Shown one piece after another: positions 33,665 through 45,734 of a stretch of 64,000 nucleotides of DNA (position 1 is the stretch's first letter; each line of letters begins with the position of its first letter). The position numbers and the translations under genes are program-made. Origin of the DNA: Aplidium turbinatum (taxonomy: Eukaryota > Chordata > Ascidiacea > Aplousobranchia > Polyclinidae); NCBI GenBank assembly GCA_918807975.1, contig OU964929.1, positions 13,347,197 through 13,411,196 on the forward strand, read 5' to 3'. The notes below the pieces were generated by a model, which worked only from the letters and a program-made list of their open reading frames with translations, was not told where the DNA came from and searched no databases.

Positions 33665-35757
33665 ATTTATCTTATTCTAATAGAGTTTTTCTTGAAACTA
33701 GAATTTTTTGCGCTATGTAAACCGACAAGTTTTGCAATACTGTATGTATAAAGATTTCTATATCTGATTTCAACTAAGCTTTGAGACAAGAGAAACTATG
33801 CTTGACTAACAGTAAGAACGCCTCTTTAGAAAGAATTGCAAGTTGTTTTTTTTTTGCAGTGAGTCAAATTCTGCATCAATCCATCTTTGCACGATTGTCG
33901 TTTTCGCATGAGCAATAAAAAAAAAAACAAATAAAGAAATCAGAAAAAAAAAACAGCTTAAAGGAACTGTACTTTACAATATATTGCAAGTGAAAAAAAA
34001 CAAATAAGAAAGTTTTTCACAAACATAAGACAACAATAAAATAAAACATTTACAGATACAAGTGAACTCCTCAAAAAGTAACCAATTAAGACATTTGAAA
34101 AGTTTGGCTAATTTGAATTTTGTGGTAAAGTGATTGAAATTTTTCCTTTGTTGCGCTGAATTTACAATAAAGAAAAAAGACAATTTATTTAACTACGAAA
34201 ATTTTAGACTCTTTCTTGTAAAAGTACTCCTCATAGAGTCAAAAGAGCTCTGAGACCATGGTAAAAAACGGACTTTTTTTACATCGCTGGTGCTTCTGGC
34301 ATGGTATAGGAACTGTGCCAAATAGTCATAATTAAAGAAACAAATAAATATCAGTAATTTTTCCACACCACAGTATACCACGTATAACCCTTTTGAAGTA
34401 CAGCACAACAAAGAAACTTAATTATGTAAGACATTATTCAAATATACAATATAACGTGAAGTTTGCTTCACTATCTCAACTTCACTCGTCATTTCCAATG
34501 GAGGATTAGCAGGAGGTAAAATTTTCTTCAACATGGCGTAGGCTAGATGCAGTTGACGTCTTTTTCTTCAAAACAAAACAAACACACAACGTTTAAATAC
34601 ATTTAAAATACACAAAAAAGTACATGCTGTTTGTGATGGCGTATACAAGAGACTATCTATATCTGGGGCTTTTGTGTTTTATCTGCTATTGTTTTTAATT
34701 TATTTGCAAGGCTTTGCAGAACATTTAACTTAAAAGACTGATTATATTTTTAAACATTGGAACAGTAAATCGGATTTTGTTGCATATCAAAGCACACAAT
34801 TTCTAAATAACGCTGGGATTTGGTTTTCAATCGGATTGGCTTTGTTTTCTAATGATGCAACCAACCACTATCCTGGACCTCGACAAACAAACAGCAGTCA
34901 AATTATGCGACGAGAGTTTTTTCTACCAAGCAGTGTTGTTTTTGGATAATTGTGTTTTATACTATACACTGTGCATTGTCATACGTAGACTGATCACTTA
35001 TACTGTAGTTGGAGATTTTGCAAAAATATATTTTTAACTTTTGTATCAGCTCTTGTTAACACATGGGAACGGGAGAGCAAGTCTTCGCAATCGTGAAAGC
35101 CAATTCCTGGAGCGGATTTCTCTCTTGTTTCCATTAAACTTTTCAATATATTTTTATGCTTAAATTAAGTTTATAATCTAAACTCACTTGCTCAAGCGCT
35201 TACGATTTTTCACTGCTTGTTTTTTGCTGTTCGTTCTTTCCTTCAATATGGTACTCATTGTAGCAAGTGCTTATCCCTTAATTTTTCAAGCGCTCAACAA
35301 TTTTTTTCCAAACTGATATCGGTCTGAAAATAAAAAGATTGCTGTAAATTTATGCTACATTTAATCAATTCAATATTGGCTTTTACCAAACCACAAATAC
35401 TGGCCAAGCTTTGAATATTTTTTATGAAGCAATATACAGTATTAGTCCATATTTAACCAAAATTGGCCATTTTAACTGTAGTTATCCTGCTTTGTATGAT
35501 TCAACACTGATTATACTTTTTTTCATCATTTGCATTATAAAATTAAGGCAAATGCAATTAGTTCTAGATATTTAAATCAACATCAGAAACAAAAATCTAG
35601 TTTTTCTCAAACAGTTGTTTTTTAACCTAGCATGTCGCATATAGAGCAAAAGAATTGTAAATTCTGCCTCTCAAATATAGGAAAGGTACTGTGTGTGTTT
35701 TTGATCTCGTGTAAAAACTCAGCACTTTCTGCAATTTGTAGGTTGATGCAGGCTGTA
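33665..35757. other. intergenic stretch, nothing recognised
   Basis: A/T-rich with several poly(A)/poly(T) runs (for example 33848-33857, 33918-33929). The short frames 33974-34183, 34193-34411 and 34852-35037 have no recognisable product. Confidence 0.4.
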
Positions 35758-35933
35758 AAGATTCAAAGAAAATGAATGGGTGTACCAGCAAGCATATATA
35801 CGATTGGCCCAGGATACAAGAGAAGGATCCACAGAGGATACAAACTGATATATCCTCTGTGGATCCTTCTTTTGTATCATGGGCCAATCCTATAGATGTT
35901 TGCTGGTACACCCCTTCATTTTCTTTGAATCTT
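35758..35933. repeat. long hairpin: 83-bp arms, 10-base loop
   Basis: The left arm 35758-35840 and right arm 35851-35933 are reverse complements with about six mismatches (around 93% pairing). The loop is CAAACTGATA. A transcript would fold into a nearly continuous 83-bp duplex. It may be a palindromic MITE or an inverted duplication. The loop-side sequence GGATACAAACTGAT also occurs near 38334. Confidence 0.85.
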
Positions 35934-38900
35934 AATACTTATATGTGCCGCTAGTATCTAGTTTCTTGCATTTTAGATCCATCTCAGATGATTGTTATGT
36001 CCTAGCTTAATGACAAATTCCGGTCTTTTTCTCAAATTTTTATTTTTAACAAATTCCATTCATTGCTTAACACAACTTTTCTCAAAAAGTCACACTTTCT
36101 AATTGGCGGTAAATTACGTTTCGCTGAGTCCGAAAGCAAAAATTAAATCAATTGTCATTGATTTATTACAATCACTCTTAGAAATCATCATCTCAAAACT
36201 TCAATACAACTTTCCACTTTCATTTTACTGTACTACGCTGAAGAGATCGGAAGATCGAAACACTGGCCACTGTCCGTAGTTACTTTTAATAATGTCTTTT
36301 CAGACAATTTTGTCTTTTTAAACATTTTATTTAAAGAAATAAAAAAGAGTTAAAAGTCATGCAAAGTTCACTTTGTGTGGAGCTACATGTACTTGGGAGG
36401 TTACTGTTATTTTGTTATTCACTTGATGTAGGTTACCATGGAAAATCCCTCTCACTGACAGATACCTTCTTCCTTCTGGATCGAAACCCAAATAGGCTGC
36501 ATTGGTAGACCTAACACATCCTCTTTTATTTTTGATCATTTGGTAAATTTAAAAGAAGGCCGCTGACGACTCGATAATGACGATCGATGTTCGAAGACCG
36601 ACGGATCAGGTGGAATTCCCGTGAGGATGCCAGGATAGGCCAGAGTGACAAGGCTCGCCAACATTTCTTGTGTTTTTTTGGAATTTTTGTCGCATCTTTT
36701 CAATCAGAGCCTCCAGTTCGGATGAAATATTTAGAATCTCGATCGAAAGTAATATGAATTATAAATAAACGTCTTACACAGCAATGATTTTTTTTTCTCG
36801 GCTAACACAATCGCCCATTCCCACATCGATTTAAAGTCGGATAACGCAAATTCTCCTGGTTAATGGGATGTTATGAAGAATTCAGGGGTTGGCAAATACT
36901 TGTTGGCTTGACTTTTAAAAATAGTTCTAAATCTTCGCGACCCAACATTTAGGGAGCATATAATTTTGTCGAAAGCACTTTGTAATTAAATGTCAATTTT
37001 AAAACTAATATTAACTGAAATAATTCATTGCGTGTTTATTTCTCCTAATGCAATTTATGAGCTGTGTGTTTACAACATAACAAATCAATTCGAGTTTAGT
37101 TTGAGAAAAAGTAACCAAAGGATTTTTTTTGTATTTCTAGTATTGATCTGTATTTGGTTTTAGTGTAGACTGTAGAGTGATGAAGAAAATGTCCTTTCAT
37201 ATACTGCAAGTAGGTAGTTCCGATTGGTGAAAGGACATTCATTACAACAACCAACCACTCATACAGTGAGCGTATTTGTAATCTGTAGGTCTGCAGCAGA
37301 TGGGGTATTTTGACCGGTGAACACTTTAACATGGGACAATTTTCTCTGTGAACTAGCTGACTCCAGCATTGTGAACCTTCTAGCACTCAGCTAGAAAGTC
37401 AATTCTTGCTTTGAACCTTGGTTTAACTACGAAGATTAAAGTAGTGCATCTTTTGAAACAACAAATAGGTTGTCGTATTTGTGGTTTGAACTCTATTCTT
37501 ATAAAGAACAAAAGTATGGAGAAAAACTTGGACTTGAAAACAAGAAATAATTTCAATTTTAAAATATTGATTAACCAAGCAATCTGTGAACAATTTAAAA
37601 AACACTTCAGTTTTAAAGTAGGTTATAGTTTATTCAACATTTTTCTTGTATTTCTTTTTTGGATAACTCAGAAACTTTTTATGTTTAAATTATCTTGTTT
37701 TAATACTGCCCTTGTCTTTCTACAGTTTTACTATCCTTGCCTTAAAAGTTGGTTTTTATTTTAAAGGCTAAAAGACAACTTGCATATTCATCTCCATTAT
37801 ATTTTAGCTGTTGTCAAACTCAAATCAACCAAACAGCAAACGAAACAATTTTGCTAAATGTAGGTACTCTATGGCATCTGTTGGACGGCAATAATTTGTT
37901 AGGAGAAGAAGCGGTGCCATAAGGCACAGGCATGTATATGGATTTCCGATAGATGGTCAGATCAATTTTTATATACACCAGCAGCTCGTTGAAATCTTAC
38001 ATCACCTTACTCGGAAATGGAACCTGTTTGTTACATTTCAACGCTTTTTAACGTTGCATTTACAAAAAATGCATCTTTTTCCAATGAAAATTGATGTTGG
38101 GAAATTAATTAAACAATGTTTACGCTGCAGAGTTTTCATCATGTAAAACAAATTCTAGTCATAATAAGCAAATAAAGGCTAACTGCACGATTCAAGTACT
38201 CTAATCATCTAATGCAAGAATTTTCTCAAAAAAAAAAAAAAAAACTAACATAACCTTTTTTTAGGAAAAAAGAAGGTTGCACCTACAAACATCTGTCAAA
38301 TGGGCCCATGAAACCAGACAAGGTTCCATAAAGGATACAAACTGATTTAAATTTAGTCATCCCTTATTATGAGTATTTTCTTTCAAACTCATAAAAACAA
38401 GTCATAAAAAGAGTATTGAAGTAATGTAAATTTTACTATGTGTAGGGCTACATGTTCTTGAGAGGTTTGTGATCTTTTAGTTTTAACTATGACTATCTGT
38501 GCTGGGTAATTTTCAAGAATGGTGGCAATTGCTGCACAAAAGAATTTTTAGTAATGAAGTAAAATGTTCTGAACAACTTTGCCGTTTATTGCTACTTGGG
38601 ATTGAAATCAACTGATCCAAACCTTCTTGCACGAAACCTTCTAACTTTTTCAAGCAGGCATAAATATTACTTGTTTTTTTATTAACTTTTACTAATTTAA
38701 TTTACTGGTCTGGCAGCACTTTTCACTAAAAATAAATGCAGTCAAATTGAGGTGTTCATTCACCGCCTTGATGGCTGTCTTCATCAACTACAGAAGTTGC
38801 TGTCGCTGATTTAATCGACCTTTACTTCACCTTCTGTGGTCTTCAAAGCGTACTTTCTATGCAGTGGCTTGTCTCTAAAGACTCGTCAGTACGAAATGCG

Positions 38901-40069
38901 TCCTCAACTATTCAATTCTAATCGCTAGAGCTCATAAGTTTGCACATTGAGTAAATTGTTTAAAGACTAGAAACGGCTAAATGGAATAATGTCTATGGTT
39001 ACTTTGTTGCAATTAACAGTTTCCTGTCAAAGTCTTTGAGGTGTTCAGATCATTGGAAACTGAAACAACTGTCTCAGGCCGATGGTGTGACAGACTGGGA
39101 TATATTGTGACGGCAGCTGGCTTTTCCCGCGTTAAAATCAATAGAATAACATCTGTTGTACGTACCTCCGTTCTTCCACGTACCTGCTGCCGCCTCCGGA
39201 CAGCTCATAATAAAATTAATAACTTGTTGTTGAAATCTACAAAAAAAATTGATCTTTGATTAATTTTAACACTTGAAAATGGGGAATTTTGTAAACAGCA
39301 GTTTGTTTTGTTTAAAAAAAAATTACAATTTTTTATAGATACAGTGTGTTTTCTGTATCCTATATGGCCTACCATATTTGCCGATAAAATTTTCTTTCAG
39401 TTTAGTGTTTTGTTGTGAATATTTATATTTTATTTATAAGTTATATTTAAAAACGTAATGTTTGACCTCAAAATTAAGCATATTATATAATAAAACTACA
39501 TATGAAACCAACCTTATGGCAATTATTTCACATATGACGTAATGTTAAGCATAAACACCTGTCTTGGTTCTCAATTAGAGCAACGTGTTCAAGTTCCCGC
39601 GCTTAATATGAAAGCTATAACGTTATTGCAACGTCGATTCAATGACACTAAATTGTAACGTGCACATAAAATTAGAACAGTCTATACTTGTAAGTTGCAA
39701 GCAATAAGGAAATACGAAATACAAACTGATTTGTACTTAACCAGATCAAGACCAAGGTTTCATTCTTCTTTGTGTAGATGAGTAGGACCAATGGCTATTT
39801 CATCAAAATTATTGGTCCACCATTAATCCCGAAAATATCCTGTTTGGAGTCATAATTTTCTTGCACAAAGAAGTGTTATGAAAATCTCAAGATATTGCAA
39901 AGAAAAAACCGGTAACTGGCCCAGGGACTGTTTTCATGTTCCTGGATTTAATAATAGATTTTTTTTCTTCAGTTTGATCAGGTGGTCAACTTCACTGCAA
40001 CGCTACTTTAAGCCGCTAAGGATTATTTTGAACAAATTTTGTTAGTTAATACAAGTTAATAGAGCTTCG
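35934..40069. other. intergenic stretch with weak dispersed repeats only
   Basis: A segment at about 36355-36420 resembles 38415-38475 (both contain a CTACATGT-CTTG-GAGGTT string). The 37411-37764 frame is Lys/Asn/Phe-rich and looks like chance. The 39041-39259 frame has a more mixed composition, but no acceptor or family match supports it. Confidence 0.35.
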
Positions 40070-40230
40070 GTAGAGAGTTTGTCTTGTTGAACCATAGGCA
40101 TACGAAACCGAGCAACGTTATCAAGTTTAACATATTAAAGTTTATTATATTTACAGAAACACAAAACTACGCAACAATTAAATATCGAACGTTTTCGACA
40201 TCGCAAGATGTCCTCTTCAGGAATAACATA
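40070..40230. repeat. dispersed repeat with conserved hairpin end (copy 3)
   Basis: It aligns with 21350-21500: GAACCATAGGCATACG, then CGTTTTCGACATCGCAAGAT and GTCCTCTTCAGGAAT. The end forms a GACATC/GATGTC stem closed by a GCAA tetraloop. Confidence 0.65.
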
Positions 40231-40734
40231 TATACAATTTTTACTACATCTGAATAAAATACAATGGTTATTATAACTATAAACATGGAAAAAGCAAAAA
40301 CTGCACAGTACTTCTGACTAGCTCAAACCCAACGATATAGGCTCTGCGAGAATCAAAGGTAACTGCATCAAAAGGTGTTGACCAGATCACATGATGTGGT
40401 AGAAAGGCAAGGTGCGAAAAATCTAATTTTAAAATACAGAGAGCAAGAAAGATGAGCCGCAAGCATACAATTGTCTGTTCAAAGGTGGATTGTTACGTTT
40501 TATGTACAAGGGGTTTCTAAGATTTTAGTTTGATATTCAGACCTGCCTCTGGACATGATGTCAAATTGTCTAAACTTGATACAATGTCTTCTCGCAATAA
40601 ACTATTCGCTGCAATTTATAAATCGATGTGTCGTGTGCGCACCTTTTTGATCAAAACATTTTCTATTCGAAGTTCCGTAAATACATTATTGTCATTGCTT
40701 TAAAGATACGTAATTGAACTGGAATAGTTGAAAA

Positions 40735-40925
40735 GGAGCGACCTTACTGGCGTCAGCACTACCTGACGACTCACTATAGAACAGCGAGCTCTGTGTTTCC
40801 GTAACCATACCGGTGTAGCCTCCACAATAGCCATCAAGACTTTTCCCAATAACATGTGTTTCTCGGCAGTCGAGTGTAGCAAGAATTGACAGCGATAGAC
40901 ACGTGTTTCACCCATGAACTGGAAT
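40735..40925. repeat. foldback-family repeat, single-orientation copy
   Basis: CAGCGAGCTCTGTGTTTCCG, ACCGGTGTAGCCTCCAC and GTTTCTCGGCAGTCGAGTGT match the left half of the unit at 17826-18006 with modest divergence. This copy extends past the arm into ACACGTGTTTCACCCATGA, which defines the undisrupted order of the repeat. Confidence 0.65.
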
Positions 40926-41834
40926 ACGTACGTCACTTGATGCATGTTAGTCACAAAACATAGCCGCAAAGTCTTTATTGTTGAGGCATGAGTGCATCAT
41001 TATCATACCATTAAATTAAGCTGCTGTTTATTTTTTTGAATATTGAAAATAAGCTATGAATAACAATTTTTCCAGACTCGTCCGAATTTGTTAAATGGCA
41101 AGGTGAAACCAATCTGCTGTGGTGCTGAGGATAAGTGCTTCACCAAGCGGCAAACAAAATTTTGAAAACTGATCGCTAGATGGAATTTAAGACCTTTTGT
41201 GGCAGGTTCTCAGTTCATTTGAATATATTGGCCGCTGGGCTAATTTCTTAAAATGTATCAACTCCTGAGCCAAAATCAGTTTTAAAAGCAAAAATAATTT
41301 ACAACTTGTTCACATGCACAAACATACCCATCATTTACATTTAGTGGGTTCTTCAAAGTAAAAACTACACAACTGAACCAGCAAAGCAATGACGATGTTT
41401 TGCCACTTCAAATATTTTGCTTTTTGGGTCAAAAAATGCTTTTATAAAGTGAGAAAAATTTAGTTTGAATAACTTTAACAAAATGTTAACAGTGAACTGG
41501 CAGTGGACTAAGGAGTGTACCTTAAAGTCTATAGTTTAAGTAGGAATGGATTTTAACCAGATCAAGCAATATGTCAATGATAAAGTTTGAATCTTACGAT
41601 AGGATTCAGGGCGCGGACTCGGAAGGAAATTTCAAAATTTAATATTAAATTTTGTAACAGCGGAATAGAATGAAATGTAAATTGCTCGGTTTCATGTCAC
41701 AGCGTTATGAAAGCCTTTGAAGCGCTTGTGTCATACAAAATTTGGGTCAGCTTGCTAAATATTCTGTGACATGCATTTTTGAAAAACAGGTAGATCTCTG
41801 GTATTTTTGTAGAACAATGTAGGCATTATTACCT

Positions 41835-42097
41835 TGAGCAATGCACTTAAGTACACTCTCCATTTAGCGGCAGTTGGTGGATGAAATAATTTACTAATAA
41901 CAACACTTCAATGCGTGGAAACTTCACTTTGTCCATCTCCATGATAGAGCTTGCGACCGTGGTTTAAAGCCTTTACAAGTGTGAGAAACTGCCAGAATTA
42001 AGCTTCATAAAGGCTATCTCAATCCTTGGATAAAGATCTTTAGGCTATAATCAATCAACCGATATACCATAGCTCAAAATAAGACACACAAACTGCA
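41835..42097 (+). repeat. SINE family A1 body, head missing
   Basis: CCTTGAGCAATGCACTTAAG through CTTTACAAGTGTGAGAAACTG parallels 30140-30300 with many substitutions, so it is an older copy without the tRNA-like head. The hAT-type element at 42106 is inserted just downstream. Confidence 0.6.
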
Positions 42098-42302
42098 ATT
42101 ATTGTCATAGCCGTAGGAGATGGGGGGGCAGGGGGGGCGGTCGCTCCCCCGTTGAAAAAAAAAATGTCGCAAATTTGGGCAAAAATGTAAAGTTATTTGG
42201 GCAAATCAATCTTACCATGATGTTTCAAAGTCTCACCAGTCTATAGACTTTATATAATTTATGAGATGCATTGATATTTTTCAATGAATGTAAAATGCAT
42301 TA

Positions 42303-42958
42303 CACTGGTCTACACGATTTTTGCTCTGTGAACTTTGAAAACTGATTTAGAGTAATTTTGGGGTGCTGAATCCGAATATGACCTCAGATTTATGCTATCA
42401 CGTCAGGTTTGTGAGATATGATAACAGCATATTGTTACTTTTGTCAAAAGTGGAAGATTTGACGTTGCGTTTATTGCACATACACATTGTGCAAGATTCA
42501 GAAATCCAGGCCATGTGGTGCATAAGTAGCTGAAATACACCTACCAATTATAATTTTGATACCAATTTGTTTTCTAAGCAACATTATTAACAAGGCAGTA
42601 ATAACAAGCTAAAAGGGAGGCTATAAGTGTAACTGACCCCCTCCCCCCGTCAATGTTTTGTATGAAACCACAAAGATTTAAGCAAGCCTATGGCAATGCT
42701 TGTTTAGTAACCATATTTAGGCTGTTTTGGCCTGTCTAACACTAACCTTTCGTTACAGCACTGCATATGTTGGTGGTAAACGCAACGCCAAATCTTCCAC
42801 TTTTGACGAAAGTAGCAATTTGTTGTTATCATATTTCACAAACCTGACGTGATAAGATAAATCTGAGGTCAGATTCGGATTCAGCACCCCAAAATTACTC
42901 TAAATCAGTCTTCAAAGTTCATGGAGCAAAAAAAAAATTCTTTTTTTGTAGACCAGTG
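42303..42958. mobile_element. 656-bp foldback element nested in the hAT-type element
   Basis: It starts CACTGGTCTAC and ends GTAGACCAGTG, with TTA on both sides (42300-42302, 42959-42961). The arms are long (about 42303-42472 and 42778-42958) and mostly complementary, around a 300-base centre. The 3-bp TTA duplication is the kind made by PIF/Harbinger elements, but the end sequence is not diagnostic. Confidence 0.65.
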
Positions 42959-44962
42959 TTATCATCGATTTTGGAAACAATTGCAATCTGGGCATTTAAA
43001 TGATAAGTTTCGATTCTAAAACTGCAAAAAGTAACTGTAACAGAGCACAGTTGGCAAACAAATGTAAGTTTATCACTGATTTTCACTAAAATACAGGCTG
43101 CATTAGATATATAAGATTTAAAGGCTTGCTGGGTACTGGTAACTTTTTGAGAGTTTTTTTGGGTTTTTTCCTTAATATTCTACTACTGTGATGTAGTTGT
43201 TTGTAAAAATCATTTGGGCAAAAATATCTAGTTAATTGAATCAATTAATTCATGGCTGTGGTTATATTTACACTATAATAGTGTAAATATAGCCGTAATA
43301 GCGTTGCCAGATAAGGAATTCTGCCCTAATTTGAGAGAAGTTAACCTAACTCTGGCAACACCTTTCACAAGTAAGCATGGCAACAAGTGTGTAAAAATAG
43401 CCACTTCGTTAATTCTTACCATAAGTTTTCAACATTTTACCAGTTTAGTAACTTTATAGTGTTGCATTTTGTATGAAATACATTAGCACTTTTCTTTGAA
43501 TGTAAATGTCGCATTGACAATTTTGAAAACTTTTGTATGTGGCATAGAAATTTGGGCAGAATGTAACTTTCGATTCACTATCTAAAGAAAGTAAATGTAA
43601 AATAATGCATTTGGCGAACTGAGGTAAGCTTATTACAGATATTCATTAGGATATAAAAACAGTATTATACACACTAGCTTACATTTCTTCATTGGTAGAA
43701 TTTTGAAACCCTACTGGATTCTTGTACTAATGTAGTTGTATGAGCAAAATTATCTAGTTATTGGATAAATTAATCTTATCAGGAGTTATGCTATGTTCAC
43801 AAAATGCCTTGTTGGTATTCTATTCGTTTTTATTTTATTTATTTAATATTGCTACGTAAGTTATGAAGGTGAAAAAGCACTGCTGTGCTTGCAACACCAT
43901 TATTATTATTATTAAAACTTAACTTAAATACTACAAAGATAGCTTATCATTTTTAAATATGGCCAAACAAGTTAAGCATTTGTTATAAACTCTAAAAATC
44001 AACAGTTGTGAGGCCACATATTCAGTATACACCACTTTGTGGGCATTTGATCTCGGCAACTAACTACCGCATAAGCCTGCACAAAGTGAAAAAGTATATT
44101 AAATGAAAATAATTTGTAAATTTTCCAGCATTTAGTTTCATGTAATTTGTGGGCTATGGTTTATATAACTGTTTTCTATTATGTAAAAAAGTTTTTTGTT
44201 TAAACTGCTGTTTGTCTTTGCTAGTCCTGGGGTTGATATGCTCAGCTAAGTAGCCCACTATCTATGATCAGTATTAGAGCAACAACAATCAAATATAAAA
44301 ACACATGTTATGTTGTTCATGTTTTGTCATCCAATTCATGCAGTTGATGCATCAGGCAATGTAAATAGTGCTGTTGGTAATGAGGTCTGTAATATTTTGT
44401 GGCAAGGATTAAGTTTGAAGTTACCACCTGGGAGTCGCTTTTCTTCAGTGCTTGCAATTTGAGTAGCTGCTTCATTATGAAGTAAGAATATCATTCCAAT
44501 GATGTTCTGTAAGAACATTGAGTATGATTTCATTGTAATATATCAATATTTGTGATATTAAAAGTAGTTTTGTTCAAAGGTGCAAGTTTTTTAGGCTATA
44601 GTGTTTGAAGTAGCATGGATTAAGTAATGTTACTGGTTTGATAAGTAAATAGGTTGTCATTCTAGATTTTTTTCAATGCAAATTTACAAATACTGAGTCT
44701 TTGGACTATTTTTATATTGAAAAGATTGAGCTACTTTTTGTCTGGCCTTTTAGTGAATTTAGGCTGGAGATTTTCAAATAATCTGACGACAAGGATATTC
44801 ATCAATTGTTGCCCGGTTATTGCTGTAAGTCAGTTTAAATTGTTGTAGAATCCAGCTAGGCTTAATATATATTTTTGTGCCACATAAGAGTGCTTCAATT
44901 TGATCGTTTATTTAATTGGGACACAGACAGGTCTATGAATGCACGTTAAAGTTAAGTTAGCC

Positions 44963-45035
44963 TTAGTTTTGTTTTGCTGTTGTAGCCTATGTTAGCGTTA
45001 GTTTTGCGTTAGTTTTGCTGTTGTCGCCTATGTTA
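44963..45035. repeat. short direct repeat, 41-bp period
   Basis: GTTTTGCTGTTGTAGCCTAT at 44971 recurs with one change at 45012. It lies inside the 3.1-kb hAT-type element. Confidence 0.6.
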
Positions 45036-45734
45036 TGTTGCCTGTGTTTTTGTACACGGCCAAGTTGATGCCTGTAGAGTTATTAAATGCACTACCTCAG
45101 AGATTGTGAGTAATTTTGTGCTTTTGAAACATATACGCAAAGATAAAATTTGGGCAAACTTTGAAAAATTTGGGCAAACTTTGTTCGCCCCCCCAAAATG
45201 TTTTACTCTCCTACGACTATGATTATTGTTATGCTAGGATATCTTGCAATTTTAATGTACTTATTTGTAAGTTGTTAAATTAACTATTTTGGTGTCCTTG
45301 TTATAAGTGGCGCTAATACGCAGCAATGCAGAAAAACTTGCTTAACCAGTAAATACAAGGCCATCTATCTAAGTATGTTTCAATTAAGTTTACAAGTGTG
45401 TTAAGAATTTTTTTTCTTTGCCGGTAGCTAGCGCTAAATGAATGACTGGTATCGTGAGCAATGAACTGAATTTCTCGGTTCTCATGCAGCAACATCATGA
45501 AACAAATCTGAACCTTCTTCATCATGATTAGTAGCGTGAAACAAAGTGTGTCAATGAATTGTTTTTTTTCCTATTATGACTTAGCAGTGTATAACGATAT
45601 TCCATATACAATATCCATCGTATTTGCAATGTTATTGCACCATGCTTGGTTAACATAAGATTTAACTTCAATTTTGTATTGTTTTAAAGTTGTTTACTTT
45701 TTGTATGTGCTGCAGAAGGTTATTGCTCTAAGGT

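Larger units (their letters stand above)
42106..45221. mobile_element. 3116-bp hAT-type element, no transposase seen
   Basis: The ends CATAGCCGTAGGAGA and its complement (14 of 15 match) are flanked by the perfect 8-bp duplication ATTATTGT (42098-42105 and 45222-45229). Both subterminal regions carry G-rich/C-rich tracts and several TTTGGGCA copies. The interior has weak internal repeats (43020-43260 resembles 43570-43770), a short palindrome at 43263-43291 and a nested foldback element. All frames are short and none resembles a hAT transposase or BED finger, so it is non-autonomous. Confidence 0.82.
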
